Source of the DNA: Orientallactaga sibirica | Lineage: Eukaryota; Chordata; Mammalia; Rodentia; Dipodidae | DNA: 64,000 nt | Assembly: GCA_036365145.1 (NCBI GenBank) | Contig: JAEOAD010000004.1 | Coordinates: forward strand, 54,124,001-54,188,000 | Direction of reading: 5' to 3' | In this document: positions 1 to 11,512 of the stretch, piece after piece | Layout: each line of letters opens with the position of its first letter | Position numbering within the stretch: the stretch's first letter is position 1 | Made by a program: the position numbers and the translations under genes | Notes under the pieces: generated by a model | Seen by the model: the letters and a program-made list of their open reading frames with translations, nothing else | What the model was told of the DNA's origin: nothing | Database searches by the model: none

Positions 1-1110
1 GGTCACTACCATCTGACAAGAGAATCTTCTTTAACCCAAAAGTGAGAGTAACATTAATATATGGTTATAATCATTAAGAGAAGTGTTTACTGGGCAGATT
101 GGTGAGCATACTGCATGCATTTAGCCAGACATTAGCAGCTGTTTTACCCCTAGGGCTCATGACCTCCCTTGTCATAGGTTTTCAGTACCAAACATGCATT
201 CCATCCTATGAAGTGGGCCTCCAGGCCAATTAGTTTCCCACATCTGGTTTTCCCCATAACAGATATGCCACTATTTCTCCCATTGGCTCATGTGGCCTGG
301 CTGGCCAAACTTAAGGCTTGCAGTGTCCACTGTGGTTTATCTCCACTGATGACTTATTCTCCCAGAAGGCTGCATGCAGCATAGCTTTTTCCAGCATTCT
401 TTCAGCTGGTCTACAAGGAGGATGTTTTCAGCTCAGCGCCAGCTTGATTTCACAGTGAACTTGTGACCCAAACATGTGGAGTCATGGACCGCCCTGGCCA
501 ACAACTCACTGGAAGGTATCCCATTTCTGGCACTGAAAATTTTCTAGTAATATTCTCTGGCTTCTGGGTGTGTTATTGCACAGAAAAGTTGGTTTTCATA
601 TAGCTTATTCATACCCTCTTAAATTTTTATTAACCCTCCTCCACCATTCTTTTACTCAATTTCTTCCCCTGACCTCACCTAGGCCATTTCACCCCTAGTA
701 ATCTGCTCATCTATTTACATACGTACCATACCATCCCCTCAAGTCTTCCCCTCTCCTCCTTCCCTTATAGCCCCTTTGTAGCTTTCAAGTTTCTGCTAAC
801 AATTTTTATTCCAGCTCACATAAAAGTCTAAACATTTGTAGCTAGGATCCACATATGAGATAGAATATGTGAAGTTTGACTTTCTGGGTCTGGGTTACCT
901 CACTTAGTATAATCCTTTCCAGATCCATCCATTTCTCTGCAATTTTATAATTTTATTTTTCTTTACCACTGAATAGAACTCCATTGTATTAATGTACCAC
1001 ATCTTCATTATCCATTCATCAGTTGAGGGACATCTAGGCTGGTTCCATTTCCTACCTATTGTAAATAGAGTGGCAATAAATATGGATGTGCAGGTATCTC
1101 TAAGGTTATT
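1..1110 (-). mobile_element. L1 fragment: 3'UTR plus ORF2 3' end
   Basis: Positions 1-590 align by eye with 6115-6580, sharing blocks such as AAAAGTGAGAG, CATAGGTTTTCAGTA and CCTGGCTGGCCAAA. Positions 860-1105 read as antisense L1 ORF2 3' end (TTTCCAGATCCATCCATTT, CCATTGTATTAATGTACCAC, TTATCCATTCATCAGTTGAGG). The order 3'UTR then ORF2 end is that of an L1 on the minus strand. Its 3' tail lies left of the window. No open ORF2 frame survives. Confidence 0.8.
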
Positions 1111-1271
1111 TAGTTAACATACAAAAAGAGTTGCATTCAACATTTTTAACTACACATATCTTTGTTTCTCTTCTCCACTTCTCACTGCTTGTCCTTTTTG
1201 TCTCTTTAAGTAGATACCATCTGTTTCCATGTTGTATGCATATTGTATACATTTATGTATATGTGCCAGCC

Positions 1272-1281
<10 letters not shown>

Positions 1282-1347
<66 letters not shown>
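1282..1347. repeat. (TA)n microsatellite
   Basis: A pure TA dinucleotide run of about 66 bp follows a shorter impure TA run at 1272-1281. It separates two L1 pieces and is self-complementary, so it can extrude a cruciform. Open frames across it (IYIYIY) are artefacts. Confidence 0.97.
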
Positions 1348-1352
<5 letters not shown>

Positions 1353-1429
1353 ATATTTGCCTTTCCAAGTTCAACTTAGCTTAAAATGATGATTTCTAGT
1401 TCCATATGTTTGCCTCCAAGAAACATAAT

Positions 1430-2000
1430 TTTATTCTTGGAGTTTTATTCTAACTCCATTGTATATATGTGTCACATTCTCTTTATCAGTTGATAGGCAC
1501 CTGGGCTTTCCATGACATGATTAATGTGAACAGTATGGAAATTACCATGAATGTTCAAGTATCACTATTACATGCTGATTTAGATTCTTTCAGGTATATA
1601 CCCAGGAGTTGGACCTGGATGCTGTTAGTATCCACAATGGCTGTTCCAGTTCACATTCTCACCAGCAGTATTTAAGAGTTACTCTTTCACCACACTGTCA
1701 CCAGAATATAAAATATAATTTAAAATATTTATTGGACATTTGTATTTCTTTTGAGAATTGTATGTTAAACTCATGTGCTTCTTTAATGATTGAATGATTT
1801 GGGGACTTTGGTGTTGTTCGTGGATCTAGATATTAATCCCCTGCCAGGCTTAGGGTTACTGGTCATGCTTATTCATTTACTCATTTTTCCTCTTTTTTGA
1901 GGTGTGGATGTAGTATTTCCTCCCACTTATATTCCATCATTGATATGTTTTCTTCTGCTTGATCTAGTATATAGGTGATATTTTAAATTGCAAACAAATA
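1430..2000 (-). mobile_element. L1 ORF2 fragment
   Basis: Antisense ORF2 3' sequence appears again: ACTCCATTGTATATATGTG, TTTATCAGTTGATAGGCACC, TATACCCAGGAGTTGGACC and TTCACATTCTCACCAGCAGT. It overlaps in content with 975-1100, so the same ORF2 segment occurs twice. This means two L1 copies or a duplication, not one continuous element. It is heavily mutated. The right boundary near 2000 is approximate. Confidence 0.7.
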
Positions 2001-2084
2001 TAAAATATATCAATTGTGAGACATGGAAACATTTCAATTATACCTAATACTTGTAAGGAAGAATAAATAAGAATTAATAATAAA

Positions 2085-2304
2085 GGGGCTTCAGAGATTG
2101 CTTAGTGGTTAAGCACTTGCTTGTGAAGCCAAAGACCCCAGTTTGAGGCTCAATTCCCCAGTACCCACATAAGCCAGATGCACAAGGTGGCACATGCATC
2201 TGAAGTTTGTTTACAGTAGCCGGAGGCCCTGGTGCACCCAATCTCTCTTTCTCTCTCTGTCTGCCTGTTGCTAATAAATAAATAAAAATAAACAAATTTG
2301 AAAA
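2085..2304 (+). mobile_element. tRNA-derived SINE (B2-superfamily / dipodid type)
   Basis: The head GGGGCTTCAGAGATTGCTTAG, the core GCACAAGGTGGCAC, the CT-rich stretch and the AAATAAATAAAAATA tail are all present. A 16-bp target-site duplication flanks it: AAGAATTAATAATAAA (2069-2084) and AAGAATTAATATTAAA (2305-2320), one mismatch. This fixes both ends. Confidence 0.92.
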
Positions 2305-2320
2305 AAGAATTAATATTAAA

Positions 2321-3098
2321 GAAAAGTTAAGTACTTCATCAAATGATATAATAATCATTATGTGTATCTCAACTTACAAATTGTGAACAATTGTTTTGGG
2401 CATTCACATGAGAAACTACAGGTGCACAGAGAGGTCACATTCTTTTCTTCAAAAGCCTTCAGAAACCAGTTGGAAAATTTTCAAGCATCTCTGTCAGGGA
2501 ACAATCAGCTAGTACTCCTTGACTGAAGAAATTTAATTTTATAAATTTAAAGGCGTGCTCTTACATTTCAGAACAGTTTTCTTTTTTATTTCCTTACATA
2601 ACCTCCGGAGTCAAATATAAATCCTTCTTACATATAGGCCTATGCATTTTTAAATGTTTTATTAAGCAAAATGAGTGAAATAAATTTATGATTATGGTCA
2701 CAGAATGAAACAATGAGCTTCTCTGTATAACAGTAAATTTCCTAACTTCCTAACTATGTATGCTTTCCTTGTGGATTACCTTTTCCCTCTCTTAAGCTGG
2801 GGACTTTGTTCTTTGGCCTGCTTTTTCTTACTGTGCTTGAAAATACATGGAAAGACTATCTTTGGAAGGATTAAAATGTAATTTTCTGGGGAAACAATTT
2901 AATACAATTAGTCACCTTTAAAGATAATCATGGAGTATTATGGACATAAAATACCTTTAAGCTATTGTACCTTACTGGGTAAACTTGTATTTTCATATAG
3001 TTTATTTAATAAATTATAAATATATATTTAAAGTTTGAAATACAATTTATTGAGTAAAAGCAAATTTATTATTTAAGTATGAATTTTATTATTTTCTT
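2321..3098. other. Unassigned AT-rich spacer
   Basis: I recognise no gene or confident repeat. A short stretch at 2410-2445 (ACAGGTGCACAGAGAGGTCAC) faintly recalls MIR but is too short to call. Confidence 0.6.
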
Positions 3099-3111
3099 AA
3101 AATGTGATCTT

Positions 3112-3336
3112 GGGGCTGAAGAGATGGTTTAGTGGTTAAGGCATTTGCCTGCAAAGCCAAAGGACCTCAGTTCAATTCCCCAGGACACACATAAGCCAGA
3201 TGCACAAGGTAGTGCATGCTTTTGAAGTTCATTTGCAGTGGCTGGAGGCCCTGGTGTACCCATTCTCTCCCTCTCTCTCTCTTTCTGTCTCTCTGCCTCT
3301 TTCTCTCTTACTCTCTCAAATAAATGAATAATAATA
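3112..3336 (+). mobile_element. tRNA-derived SINE
   Basis: It has the full head-to-tail structure: GGGGCTGAAGAGATGG, GGTTAAGGCATTTGCCTGC, TTCAATTCCCCAGGAC, CT-rich stretch and AAATAAATGAATAATAATA. It is flanked by a perfect 13-bp duplication AAAATGTGATCTT at 3099-3111 and 3337-3349. Confidence 0.94.
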
Positions 3337-3361
3337 AAAATGTGATCTTATTCATTATTCA

Positions 3362-4062
3362 CCATTGCTTAACATGGGCTGAGACTGTGAGGAAGCTGGC
3401 CTGGGCTGTTGGACATGGCTGGAGACCTTGGGCTGTGGGGGTTGCAGCTCACATTATCATTGGGAACCCTCTCTGGCGAGGGAGACTGGCCCTCCCTGCC
3501 CTCAGGCAGAGTTGTAGTGTGTCCTATCTTCTCCCAGAGTGGGCAGAACTTCCAGGCCCTCTCCTCTATCCCAAAAGCATCTGACCATTCCATACTCAGG
3601 ATTTGTACACCCCCAGCCCTATAGTTCCTGACCTTGTGGCTAGCTGCCCAAGAGACCTTGTAAACAGTCTCCCTTCAGTTGTAGCCATCCAATATGTAGC
3701 TGAGGTCACATAGCTTTTCACGCCATTTCTGTTATCTCCCTTGCAGCTCCTCCCTTGCAACTCTGGAGTCACTTAGCTTTTCCTGCCACTATCTCCCTTA
3801 AAGCTTCTCCCTCACGACTTCTGCCTTCCAACACTAGTCAATTAGATAGCAACCCATAAACCTATGTGCCTTCTCAACCTTTCTCAAGTGTTTATAAACC
3901 CACTCCCCTTTTGAATAAATGAGAGTGTGCTATCCATCAGACGGCCTCCTGGGTGGTTCATTGCCCATCACACTCACCCACTCCAAAACCCTGCTCCCCT
4001 CAGCTCCTCCTGCACCTGGGACATCAGTGGCCAACAACCCCCAGGAATGGCGAGGACCCACA
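3362..4062 (+). mobile_element. Solo-LTR-like block (ERV, class uncertain)
   Basis: This C-rich island in AT-rich DNA has a TATA-like TTTATAAACCC near 3892, a polyadenylation signal in GAATAAATGAGAG near 3915, and a U5-like tail ending GGACCCACA. ATTCA occurs just outside both edges (3357-3361 and 4063-4067), consistent with a 5-bp target duplication. The left terminus is not the canonical TG (a TG lies at 3366), so the start is approximate. No internal retroviral sequence adjoins, which fits a solo LTR. Class I or II is possible; no family name is offered. Confidence 0.55.
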
Positions 4063-4069
4063 ATTCATG

Positions 4070-5717
4070 ACAGCTTTCAATGTTTTTGACATTTAACAGA
4101 AAGATTTAGGTATTATTAAAAGTTTCACTTGTAGATTCTAAGCACTGGACTCACCATAATAATGGCACTAATTTAAAGTGGTAGTAAATCATTACTATTA
4201 TCAAATTTGATTGCAGGTATCTGTACATCATCACATAGTACGTCTTTATTATGGCTTTTCTCCCTAAAAATGTAGAGTGTTGATTAATATCTATTTCACA
4301 TATAACAAATAAGTGTTTATTTCTCATAATTTCTATCATATACTTTGTTCTCTCTGACATCAGTACCACAATATCTCTTCTTTATTTCTCAATGTTAAGA
4401 AAAAAAAAAACTTATTTGTCTCAAGCTAATGTATTGTGCTTCTTGGTATTCTTGTGTAAAATATTATAAGAAACCAAGAGAGAAATTATGTTAGTTACAC
4501 AAAGGTGTATATGATCCAGTGACATGCTTTTTGCAGGAAATACTAAGTAAACCTTCCATATTTCTTAATACTTATTTTGCTTATTTTGACTTATGCTAAA
4601 AGATGTGTATAATTGCCAACTATTTGTATCTTGATGGTGCTCATATCTGTATATTGCATACAATATTTTAGTTGTTTTGTTTCTTATACAATGCTATGTA
4701 TGTGAATGACTTATATTTAATTTTATTTTGAAATTTTGAATACTTTAACATAGCAACCATGTTTTAGCTAAGATACCCTAAATTAATTATGTTATATAAA
4801 TATGAGCTATTGCATTAATAAACTTAAGGAACAAATTTTAATCAAAAATCTTAGTTAATTGTTACTGTCACCAATACATCCCCAAAGTATTCATTTAAGA
4901 TTCACTTATGTTATAAAAATTTATACTGCATTTATAGTAAGCATATGATATATAAATCCATAGTATATATCAAATCTATGCTAAATAAATTGAAATTTTC
5001 TCTTGAAAATGCAACATATGACATTCTTTAGGCTATAGCTTTCCTGGAATTAAGGAGTAAATATATAGTTTATTCAATTCACTTATTTTTGAGCATAAAC
5101 AATTGCATGTCATTTGCTATAATGTGCTTGGCAAAATAATGCAGCATATTGTTATACTCAGAAGCAGATATATTATCTTAGTTGAATCCTCTAAATTTAT
5201 TGAAAACTTCAAAAGGCTGTGTGTTAAAGGAAATTTCCATAATAGTCCAATTAAAAGAATCATGCCACTCAATGTTGACATGGTGGTACACATTCTAGAT
5301 TGCAAATGGATTTTTTTTCCCTTGATTATAGTCCAAATCACGTCTATTGGCATTCCCTCCTGACCCTGCTTCATTGAATAGAATGTCAAGGGCTTGTTCT
5401 ATATCAAGCGGAAAACATAAGTAATTAGTGTTCAAGAATCTAAGAGGGACAGCACTTGAGCTCTACATTTTCTAACATTAGTGTCATACATTTGTTTGTA
5501 TATTGATTTTTACAATTTTATGATATGAAATAGTGATCCCATTATTGGAGTTATGATTTATAGTAAATCATTCTCATATGGAATATTCATCATATATAGG
5601 AGAAGTATCAACCAAGTAAAGGAATCAAAGTCTTAAATGGAGTAAGATTTTTATTGTATAAAACAAATGAATATTTTTCATAGAAAGAACTTACAATGGA
5701 AAAATTTGAAGAAATTC
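4070..5717. other. Unassigned AT-rich spacer
   Basis: Very AT-rich sequence with scattered A-runs (4399-4410). Open frames here are short and lack family resemblance. No repeat was recognised. Confidence 0.6.
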
Positions 5718-6578
5718 TTTTTTTTAATTATATTTTTTATTGACAACTTCTTTAATTGTAGACAACATCCCATGGTACTTCAATTCTTCCCCCCACTTTC
5801 CCCTTTGAAACTTTACTCTCCAACATATCCTCTTTCCCTCTCAATCAGTCTCTCTTTTCAATTTGATGTCATGATCTTTTCCTCCTAATGATGGTCTTGT
5901 GTAGGTAGTGTTGGGCACTGTGAAGTCATGGATATCCAGGTTATTTTGTGTCTGGAGGAGCTCATTGTAAGGAGTCCTGCTCTTCCTTTGGCTCTTACAT
6001 TCTTTCTGCCCCCTCTTCCACAATGGACCCTGAGCCTTGAAAGGTGGGTTTGAGATGTTTCAGTGCTGAGCACTCCTCTGTCCCTTCTTCTCAGCACCAT
6101 GGTGCCTTTTGAGTCATCCCAAGGTTGCCAACATCTGAAAAGAGAAGATTCTCTAAACAAAAGTGAGAGGAGCATTAATATATGGGTGTGGACATTAAGA
6201 CAAGTGCTTACTGGGCAGTTTGGTGAGCATAGTATGTACATTTAGCAAGACACCAGCAAACATTACACCCTTAGAGCTCATGACTACCCCTGTCATAGGT
6301 TTTCAGTATCAGGGATGTATTCCCTCCCATGGAGTGAGCCTCCAGTCCAATTAGAGAGCAGTTGGTTTCCCCCATAACAGACATGCCACTTTTGCACCCA
6401 TTGGCTCATTTGGCCTGGCTGGCCAAATTTAAAGCTTGCAGTGTTCACTGTGGAGTATCTTCACTGGTGTTTTCTCTCTCTCACTGAACTGCATGCAGTG
6501 TACCTTTTTCCAACTTTCTGTTAGCTGGTCCACATGGAGGAGGCTTTCAGCTCAGCTCCAGCAGGATGGAGAATTTTC
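5718..6578 (-). mobile_element. 5'-truncated L1, 3'UTR only
   Basis: It starts with a T-run (5718-5724, the antisense poly-A tail) and TTTTTATTGACAAC, as in antisense rodent L1 3' ends. It then runs through GCTCTTACATTCTTTCTGCCC, shared with 63138-63160, and a long block shared with 1-590. AAGAAATT near 5709 and again near 6579 may be the target duplication, which would make this a complete but 5'-truncated insertion without ORF2. Confidence 0.8.
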
Positions 6579-6579
6579 T

Positions 6580-8405
6580 AAGAAATTTTTGAAATGTTGT
6601 TGGCAAAGAAATCAGAAAATAATAATCCTAACCTATTTGTTTAGTATCTTAAATTGGAGAGTTTGTGTAAAATAAAATGTCCTGGTAATTTTAAGTTGTC
6701 TGGTAAGACCTTATCCTAAAATTCCTTCAATTTTTACAATTTTATGAAATGTTTGATTTTATTCTCTAAATGAATCTTAGGGGAAAATAAACCAATAATA
6801 TGGTAATTAAAATATGTAAGCCCATAGGCAGAAAAAGTAGTTTAATGTGTCTCAGGAGAAGGAAGAGGGGGAATAAACAGTGATTCCATAATACATATGA
6901 GGTTTTCTTTTGTAGTGATGAAACTTCTTTCAGAATTAGACAATAAACCTGATTATAAAGCATAGTAAATGTAATAAATACCACAGAATACACACTTTAA
7001 AATAGTTAATCTCGTGTTAGGCATATTTTACCACAATAAAGATCAATCTGCCTACAAGATACTTCAATTGAAATCACAGCTAGATGAAAGACTAGATGAA
7101 AAGGTAAGAAGTCAAAACCATGGTTCAAGATAAGGGCCAGCACATTGTATTTTGTTGGATGAGAAAAGTGGGTGGCTGGAGTGTTCACAATCAAAATATA
7201 ACTTACAAAATGCTGCTCCATTACAAAATACCTGAGAACGACTTTTGATGCAAAGTGAGTACAATAAGAAATGCAGTTGGCTCTTGTCCATAGCATTATT
7301 TTATGGACATAGAAATACCTGAGTAATTTCTAAGTGATACCTGGTGATGGAACAGATTTTGGTGGATAATCTGTAAGATAAATATTCTTTTCTCAAATAA
7401 GGGCCTCCTTCTCCATTGAATTCCATGACCATAATATAAACAGACACTAGCTAGATCACACAGCTACTGCAGTTCACTTGCTGTTGGTGTTCAGTTAGCA
7501 CTGAGATTGAACATTCACAAGTTGCCAGATCAAGTCCCTTGTTACAAATACTTAGCAGTCATGAATAATGCTTGTTAGAGTAGTAATGACATAGAAGATC
7601 CTGAGTACATTAAACATAATGTACTTCCCACATAGAACTTTTAGTTTAATGGATTCTGTTTTGAGTCCATTAATTAATATCCTTAGATATTTTTCTTAAT
7701 CAAGTGAGTTAATTACATTTGGTGGAGAATGCCTAATGAGAGTTGACACTAGGCCTAGGTCTCATTCTCAAATACATACATACACAAAAAGCAAAAGCAT
7801 TTATTTCTGAATTCTCTGATGGTACGTGCTTCAGCTGGATAATAGAAAAAATGTTTTCATAATGCAGAAAATACAAAATAAAGGGGCTATTCACTTTGAA
7901 GACCTGTTCCAGATAGCAATTAACCTTTTCATTTCTATGTTTCCTCACTTTTCCCTTTCAAATGAACCAAGTTTAGGATAAGTTTCTCTTTTTTTGTACA
8001 GCCTCCTTGATAAATGTGGCATGATGAAACAAACACACTGATATTTTAAATTTCTATATTAATTTTCCCTAGTTCTGTATCTCTGAGGTAGAAATTTGTT
8101 ATGCTATGACTAAAGCAGACGTAAGTGATAGTGGATAAGCCAATCCATAATTATTAACATTCAGAAAAAAATGCCTGCAGGATCCAGGCCCTAACAAATG
8201 TAGATTGAAAAATTTTGCTTGGGTTCATGGTTTCTTCTAATAGCTATTAATATGAGGAATTTTCTCTTATTTTGGAAATATTTCTTTACCTGTTTTTCTT
8301 TTTCACTTCATACTAAACACCCTATATATAATCTACATAGACTGTCATGCTGGGTGACTGTGACAATAGACATTTATTTTCTCTGCTTCCTAAAGCTATA
8401 ATATA
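6580..8405. other. Unassigned spacer
   Basis: Mixed AT-rich sequence without a recognised repeat or gene. The open frames present are uncorrelated with any known protein family. Confidence 0.6.
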
Positions 8406-8407
8406 AG

Positions 8408-8496
8408 ATCAAGGTATAAACAGAGCTGGTTTCTGGTGTGGACATAACCTGGCTTCTTGCCATGTTTCTCTCATCTATCTGTCTATCATCTATCTG

Positions 8497-8544
<48 letters not shown>

Positions 8545-8746
8545 ATCCTCCCATATATACAATGGGATGCAAGGGAGAGAACACTAAAAATTTCTCCATA
8601 CTCTTAATAAGGACACCAGTCATATGTGATTAGGCATCAAATCTTACAACATCATTTAATCTTATTTTTTGCTTCTTTAAAAGCTCTGTATCCAAAGGTA
8701 GTGGCATTGGGACCTTAAGGCTTCAACATATGAATTTTGGAAGATC
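8408..8746 (-). mobile_element. MLT1/MST-like MaLR LTR, antisense
   Basis: Antisense MaLR landmarks are visible: GATCAAGGTATAAACAG, GGTTTCTGGTGTGGAC, AAGGACACCAGTCATATG and the terminal CTTCAACATATGAATTTTGG. A (TG)n tract (8498-8542) interrupts it. It is old and diverged. The right edge abuts another LTR in the opposite orientation. Confidence 0.65.
8498..8542. repeat. (TG)n microsatellite
   Basis: A pure TG run of about 45 bp lies inside the antisense MLT1-like LTR and follows a TCTATCTGTCTATC-type stretch. Confidence 0.97.
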
Positions 8747-8748
8747 CT

Positions 8749-9083
8749 TGTCTCAGGTATCTCCAATAAACTCATGTATTTTGAATGCTTCATCTCCAGC
8801 TGATGACAATTTAGGAACTGGAACCTTGCTGGAGATGTGTTGTTGGCTATAGGCTTATGCATATGATAATCAGCTTCTCCTTGCCAGTGCTTGGCTAACC
8901 CTTGTGCTGCTGTTGTCTACCTGATATTGACCAGAAGGTGATGTCCAACTTCTTGTCATGCCATCCTTTTGCCTGTCATCCTGGAGTTTACCTTCAAGTT
9001 TATAAGCCAAAATAAACCCTTTTTCCCCATAAGATACTTTCATTCAGGTGCTTTGTGCCAGAAATGCAGAGCTTACTGCAACA
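8749..9083 (+). mobile_element. MaLR solo LTR
   Basis: It matches by eye the LTRs at 32252-32600 and 33746-34093: TCAGGTATCTCCAATAAAC, AGCTGATGACAATTTAGG, CACTGATATTGACC-type middle, GCCAAAATAAACCC (poly-A signal) and a TACTGCAACA end. No MaLR interior follows, so it is a solo LTR. No clear target duplication is visible. Confidence 0.8.
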
Positions 9084-9270
9084 TAAAATTATTTTATATA
9101 GCCATTTGTCTTCTGAAGTTCCCCAAATTAGGTCCTCCTTTAATATAAATTCACCTCATCAATACAGCCCCTATGGCCTTAACCAGTTCCAGTATCAATT
9201 ACAAATCCATACTTTTATCTAAATATCATGCAAATAATACAGAAATGAAATCAGTATGAAACATTTCCAG
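9084..9270. other. Unassigned spacer
   Basis: Short AT-rich interval; nothing recognised. Confidence 0.55.
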
Positions 9271-9445
9271 GCTGGAGAGATGGCTCAGTGGTTAAGGCAC
9301 TGGCCTGCAAAGTATAAGTGCCCTAGTTTGATTTCCCCAGTACCCGTATAAAACCAGATGCACAAGAAAAGCCATATGTCAGGAGTTAGCTTGTTCCAGT
9401 GGCTAGAGCCCTGGCAATGCCCATTCTCTTTCTCCTGCTATCTGC

Positions 9446-9486
<41 letters not shown>

Positions 9487-9516
9487 AGTCTCTCAAATAA
9501 ATAAATGAATGAATAT
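9271..9516 (+). mobile_element. tRNA-derived SINE
   Basis: GGCTGGAGAGATGGCTCAGTGG head, a diverged core, a long (CT)n stretch at 9448-9490 and an AAATAAATAAATGAATGAAT tail. A clear target duplication was not found. Confidence 0.88.
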
Positions 9517-9656
9517 TTAAAAAATTCTTCTCCATCTATGATGGTATGAAATCAGTCATGATATGAGCTTCCAAACTCTGATGATGGGACAAGTATAGGA
9601 TAGGCATTCCTATTCTGAAATACATAAAAAGAGAGAAATGAAAGGATGATGGGCGT

Positions 9657-10008
9657 TGTTGCAGTCGGGTTGGCATTGCTGGCAAAAATCACCTGACAAA
9701 GTGCTGTTTTGGGGAAAAAAGGTGGGGGCTTATTTTGGCCTACAGACTGGAGGGGAAGCTCCATGATGGCAGGGGGATATGATGGCATGAGCAGAGGGTG
9801 GACTTCACCTCCTGACCAACATAAGGTGAACAATAGCAACGTTAGAGTCTGACAAACACTGGCATGGGGAAACTGGCTATAACACCCATAAGCCCTCCCC
9901 TAACAATACACTGCTGCAGGAAGTGTTAATTCCCAAATCTCCAACAGCAGGGAACCTAGCATTCAGAATACCTAAGTTTATGGGGGACACCTGAATCAAA
10001 CCACTACA
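9657..10008 (-). repeat. 3' LTR of the 9.7-11.5 kb MaLR
   Basis: Read antisense, it runs from the TGTAGTGGTTTGATTCAGG start to the poly-A-signal region and a GACTGCAACA-type end. It is 352 bp, near-colinear with 11155-11507. Confidence 0.88.
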
Positions 10009-11154
10009 TTCTGCCTCTAGCCCCCATAAACTGACAACCATACATGATGGAAAATGCAATGCATTCAGTCTAACTTTAGAAGGCCACAGTTTTTTTAGGC
10101 CCAGTGGTGTTCAAACATCCACATAGTCCAAGGTCTTTTATATGAGCCACAATACCAAAAAGTCCCCAAAATTCCAGAATGGCACAGAATAAACATTCAC
10201 ACTGCAAAAGATGGCATTGGGCAAAACAAAGAAATATTCAATGCAATATTTAAACAGGGCAAACATTAAACTCTGTAGCTCCATGTCCAACAACTCTAGT
10301 CATTGACTAATCTTCAAGTCCAATAATTCTAACCAGCAACAAGTCTCTGGAATTCCCATTCCACCCCTCCAGCTAGGCTACTCATAGTCCTGGAAAACTT
10401 CATCTGGGGCCAGCTCTCCTCAGCCATGTCATGGTCCCAACATCTCCACTCTGTTTCCACTGCAACTCACTGTCCATCCTCATGTCTCCATTGGGTCTCC
10501 ATGCCATCATCCAGCAAACCTGCTTCACACTGTCCATGGCCATTTCCAAAATACAAGACCATGTTACAAATTCAATGACTCTCTCTTTCCCGCATTTCTA
10601 TACTCCATAATACCAGGCGGGGTGCCAATTTGTTAATCCCAGGGGGAATAGAGCAGACTTTGAATAACAGGACTCTTCTTTGACATCAGGCCCCTTCAAA
10701 AGACTGTATTATTTCTGTTGTCCCAGTTGCAAGGGATATAATCTCTCATACAATTGCAGCTGAACAAGCAGCAATTTCAGCCCAAAGATTTCTTTCTGTG
10801 CCATATCCCTCTGTTCACACCAGTCTGCTTCTATGCACTGCAACTCCCACCCATGTTCTCAGCACAAGGGAATAACAGCAAACCTCTCACACCAACTGCT
10901 TCTAGTCCAGTCCAAGCAAAGCTCTTTCTTACCTTCATAAGACAAACCTCACAGTCCATAGTTCTTACTGCATTCAGGTCTTTCAACTCTGACCAGAATA
11001 GTCCATCAAGCTGTGCATACAGCACTTCAGGGCGTCGCTTAGGCCAAGGTTTCAAGTTCTTTCTCATTCCTCTTGAAAATCAGCTCCAAAAGGCAAAAGC
11101 CACGCAGTCAGGTGTCTAGCAGCAAATGATACCATTCCTCGGTACCAACTTTAC

Positions 11155-11507
11155 TGTCACAGTCAGGTTCGTATTGCTGGCAGAAATCATCTGACCAAGA
11201 GCAGCTTTTGGGGAAAAAAAAAAAATGGTTGATTTTGGCTTACACACTCGAGGGGAATCTCCATGATGGCAGGGGGAAAAAAATGGCATGAGCAGAGGGT
11301 GCACATCACCCCTGGCCAATATAAGGTAGACAATAACAACAGGAGAGTGTGTCAAACAGTGGCAAGGGCAAACTGGGTATAACACCCATAAGCCTGCCCC
11401 CAACAATACACTGCCTCCAGGAGGCTTTAATTTCTAAATCTCCATCAGCTGCAACCTAGCATTCAGAACACCTATGTTTATGGGGACACCTGAATCAAAC
11501 CACCACA
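11155..11507 (-). repeat. 5' LTR of the 9.7-11.5 kb MaLR
   Basis: It ends in plus orientation GAATCAAACCACCACA and begins TGTCACAGTCAGGTTCG. It contains an A-run (11213-11225) absent from its partner, a post-insertion change. Divergence between the two LTRs would date the insertion. Confidence 0.88.
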
Positions 11508-11512
11508 GGCCT

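Larger units (their letters stand above)
9657..11507 (-). mobile_element. Complete MaLR element (LTR-internal-LTR)
   Basis: Two similar ~352-bp LTRs (9657-10008 and 11155-11507) flank a 1.15-kb interior, all on the minus strand. Both LTRs begin TG and end CA in either reading. GGCGT (9652-9656) and GGCCT (11508-11512) form a 5-bp target duplication with one mismatch. Next to the 5' LTR the antisense strand reads TTGGTACCGAGGAATGG, the primer-binding-site position in ERVL/MaLR elements; a purine-rich tract adjoins the 3' LTR at 10009-10030. The interior has no coding capacity, as is normal for MaLR elements, which depend on other elements' enzymes. The interior matches that at 32601-33745. Confidence 0.88.

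Noticed and set aside
5885..6241. 118-residue open frame on the minus strand
   Set aside because: It lies entirely in L1 3'UTR sequence, with counterparts elsewhere in the window that are not open.
10754..11119. 121-residue open frame on the plus strand
   Set aside because: It lies antisense within the non-coding MaLR interior.
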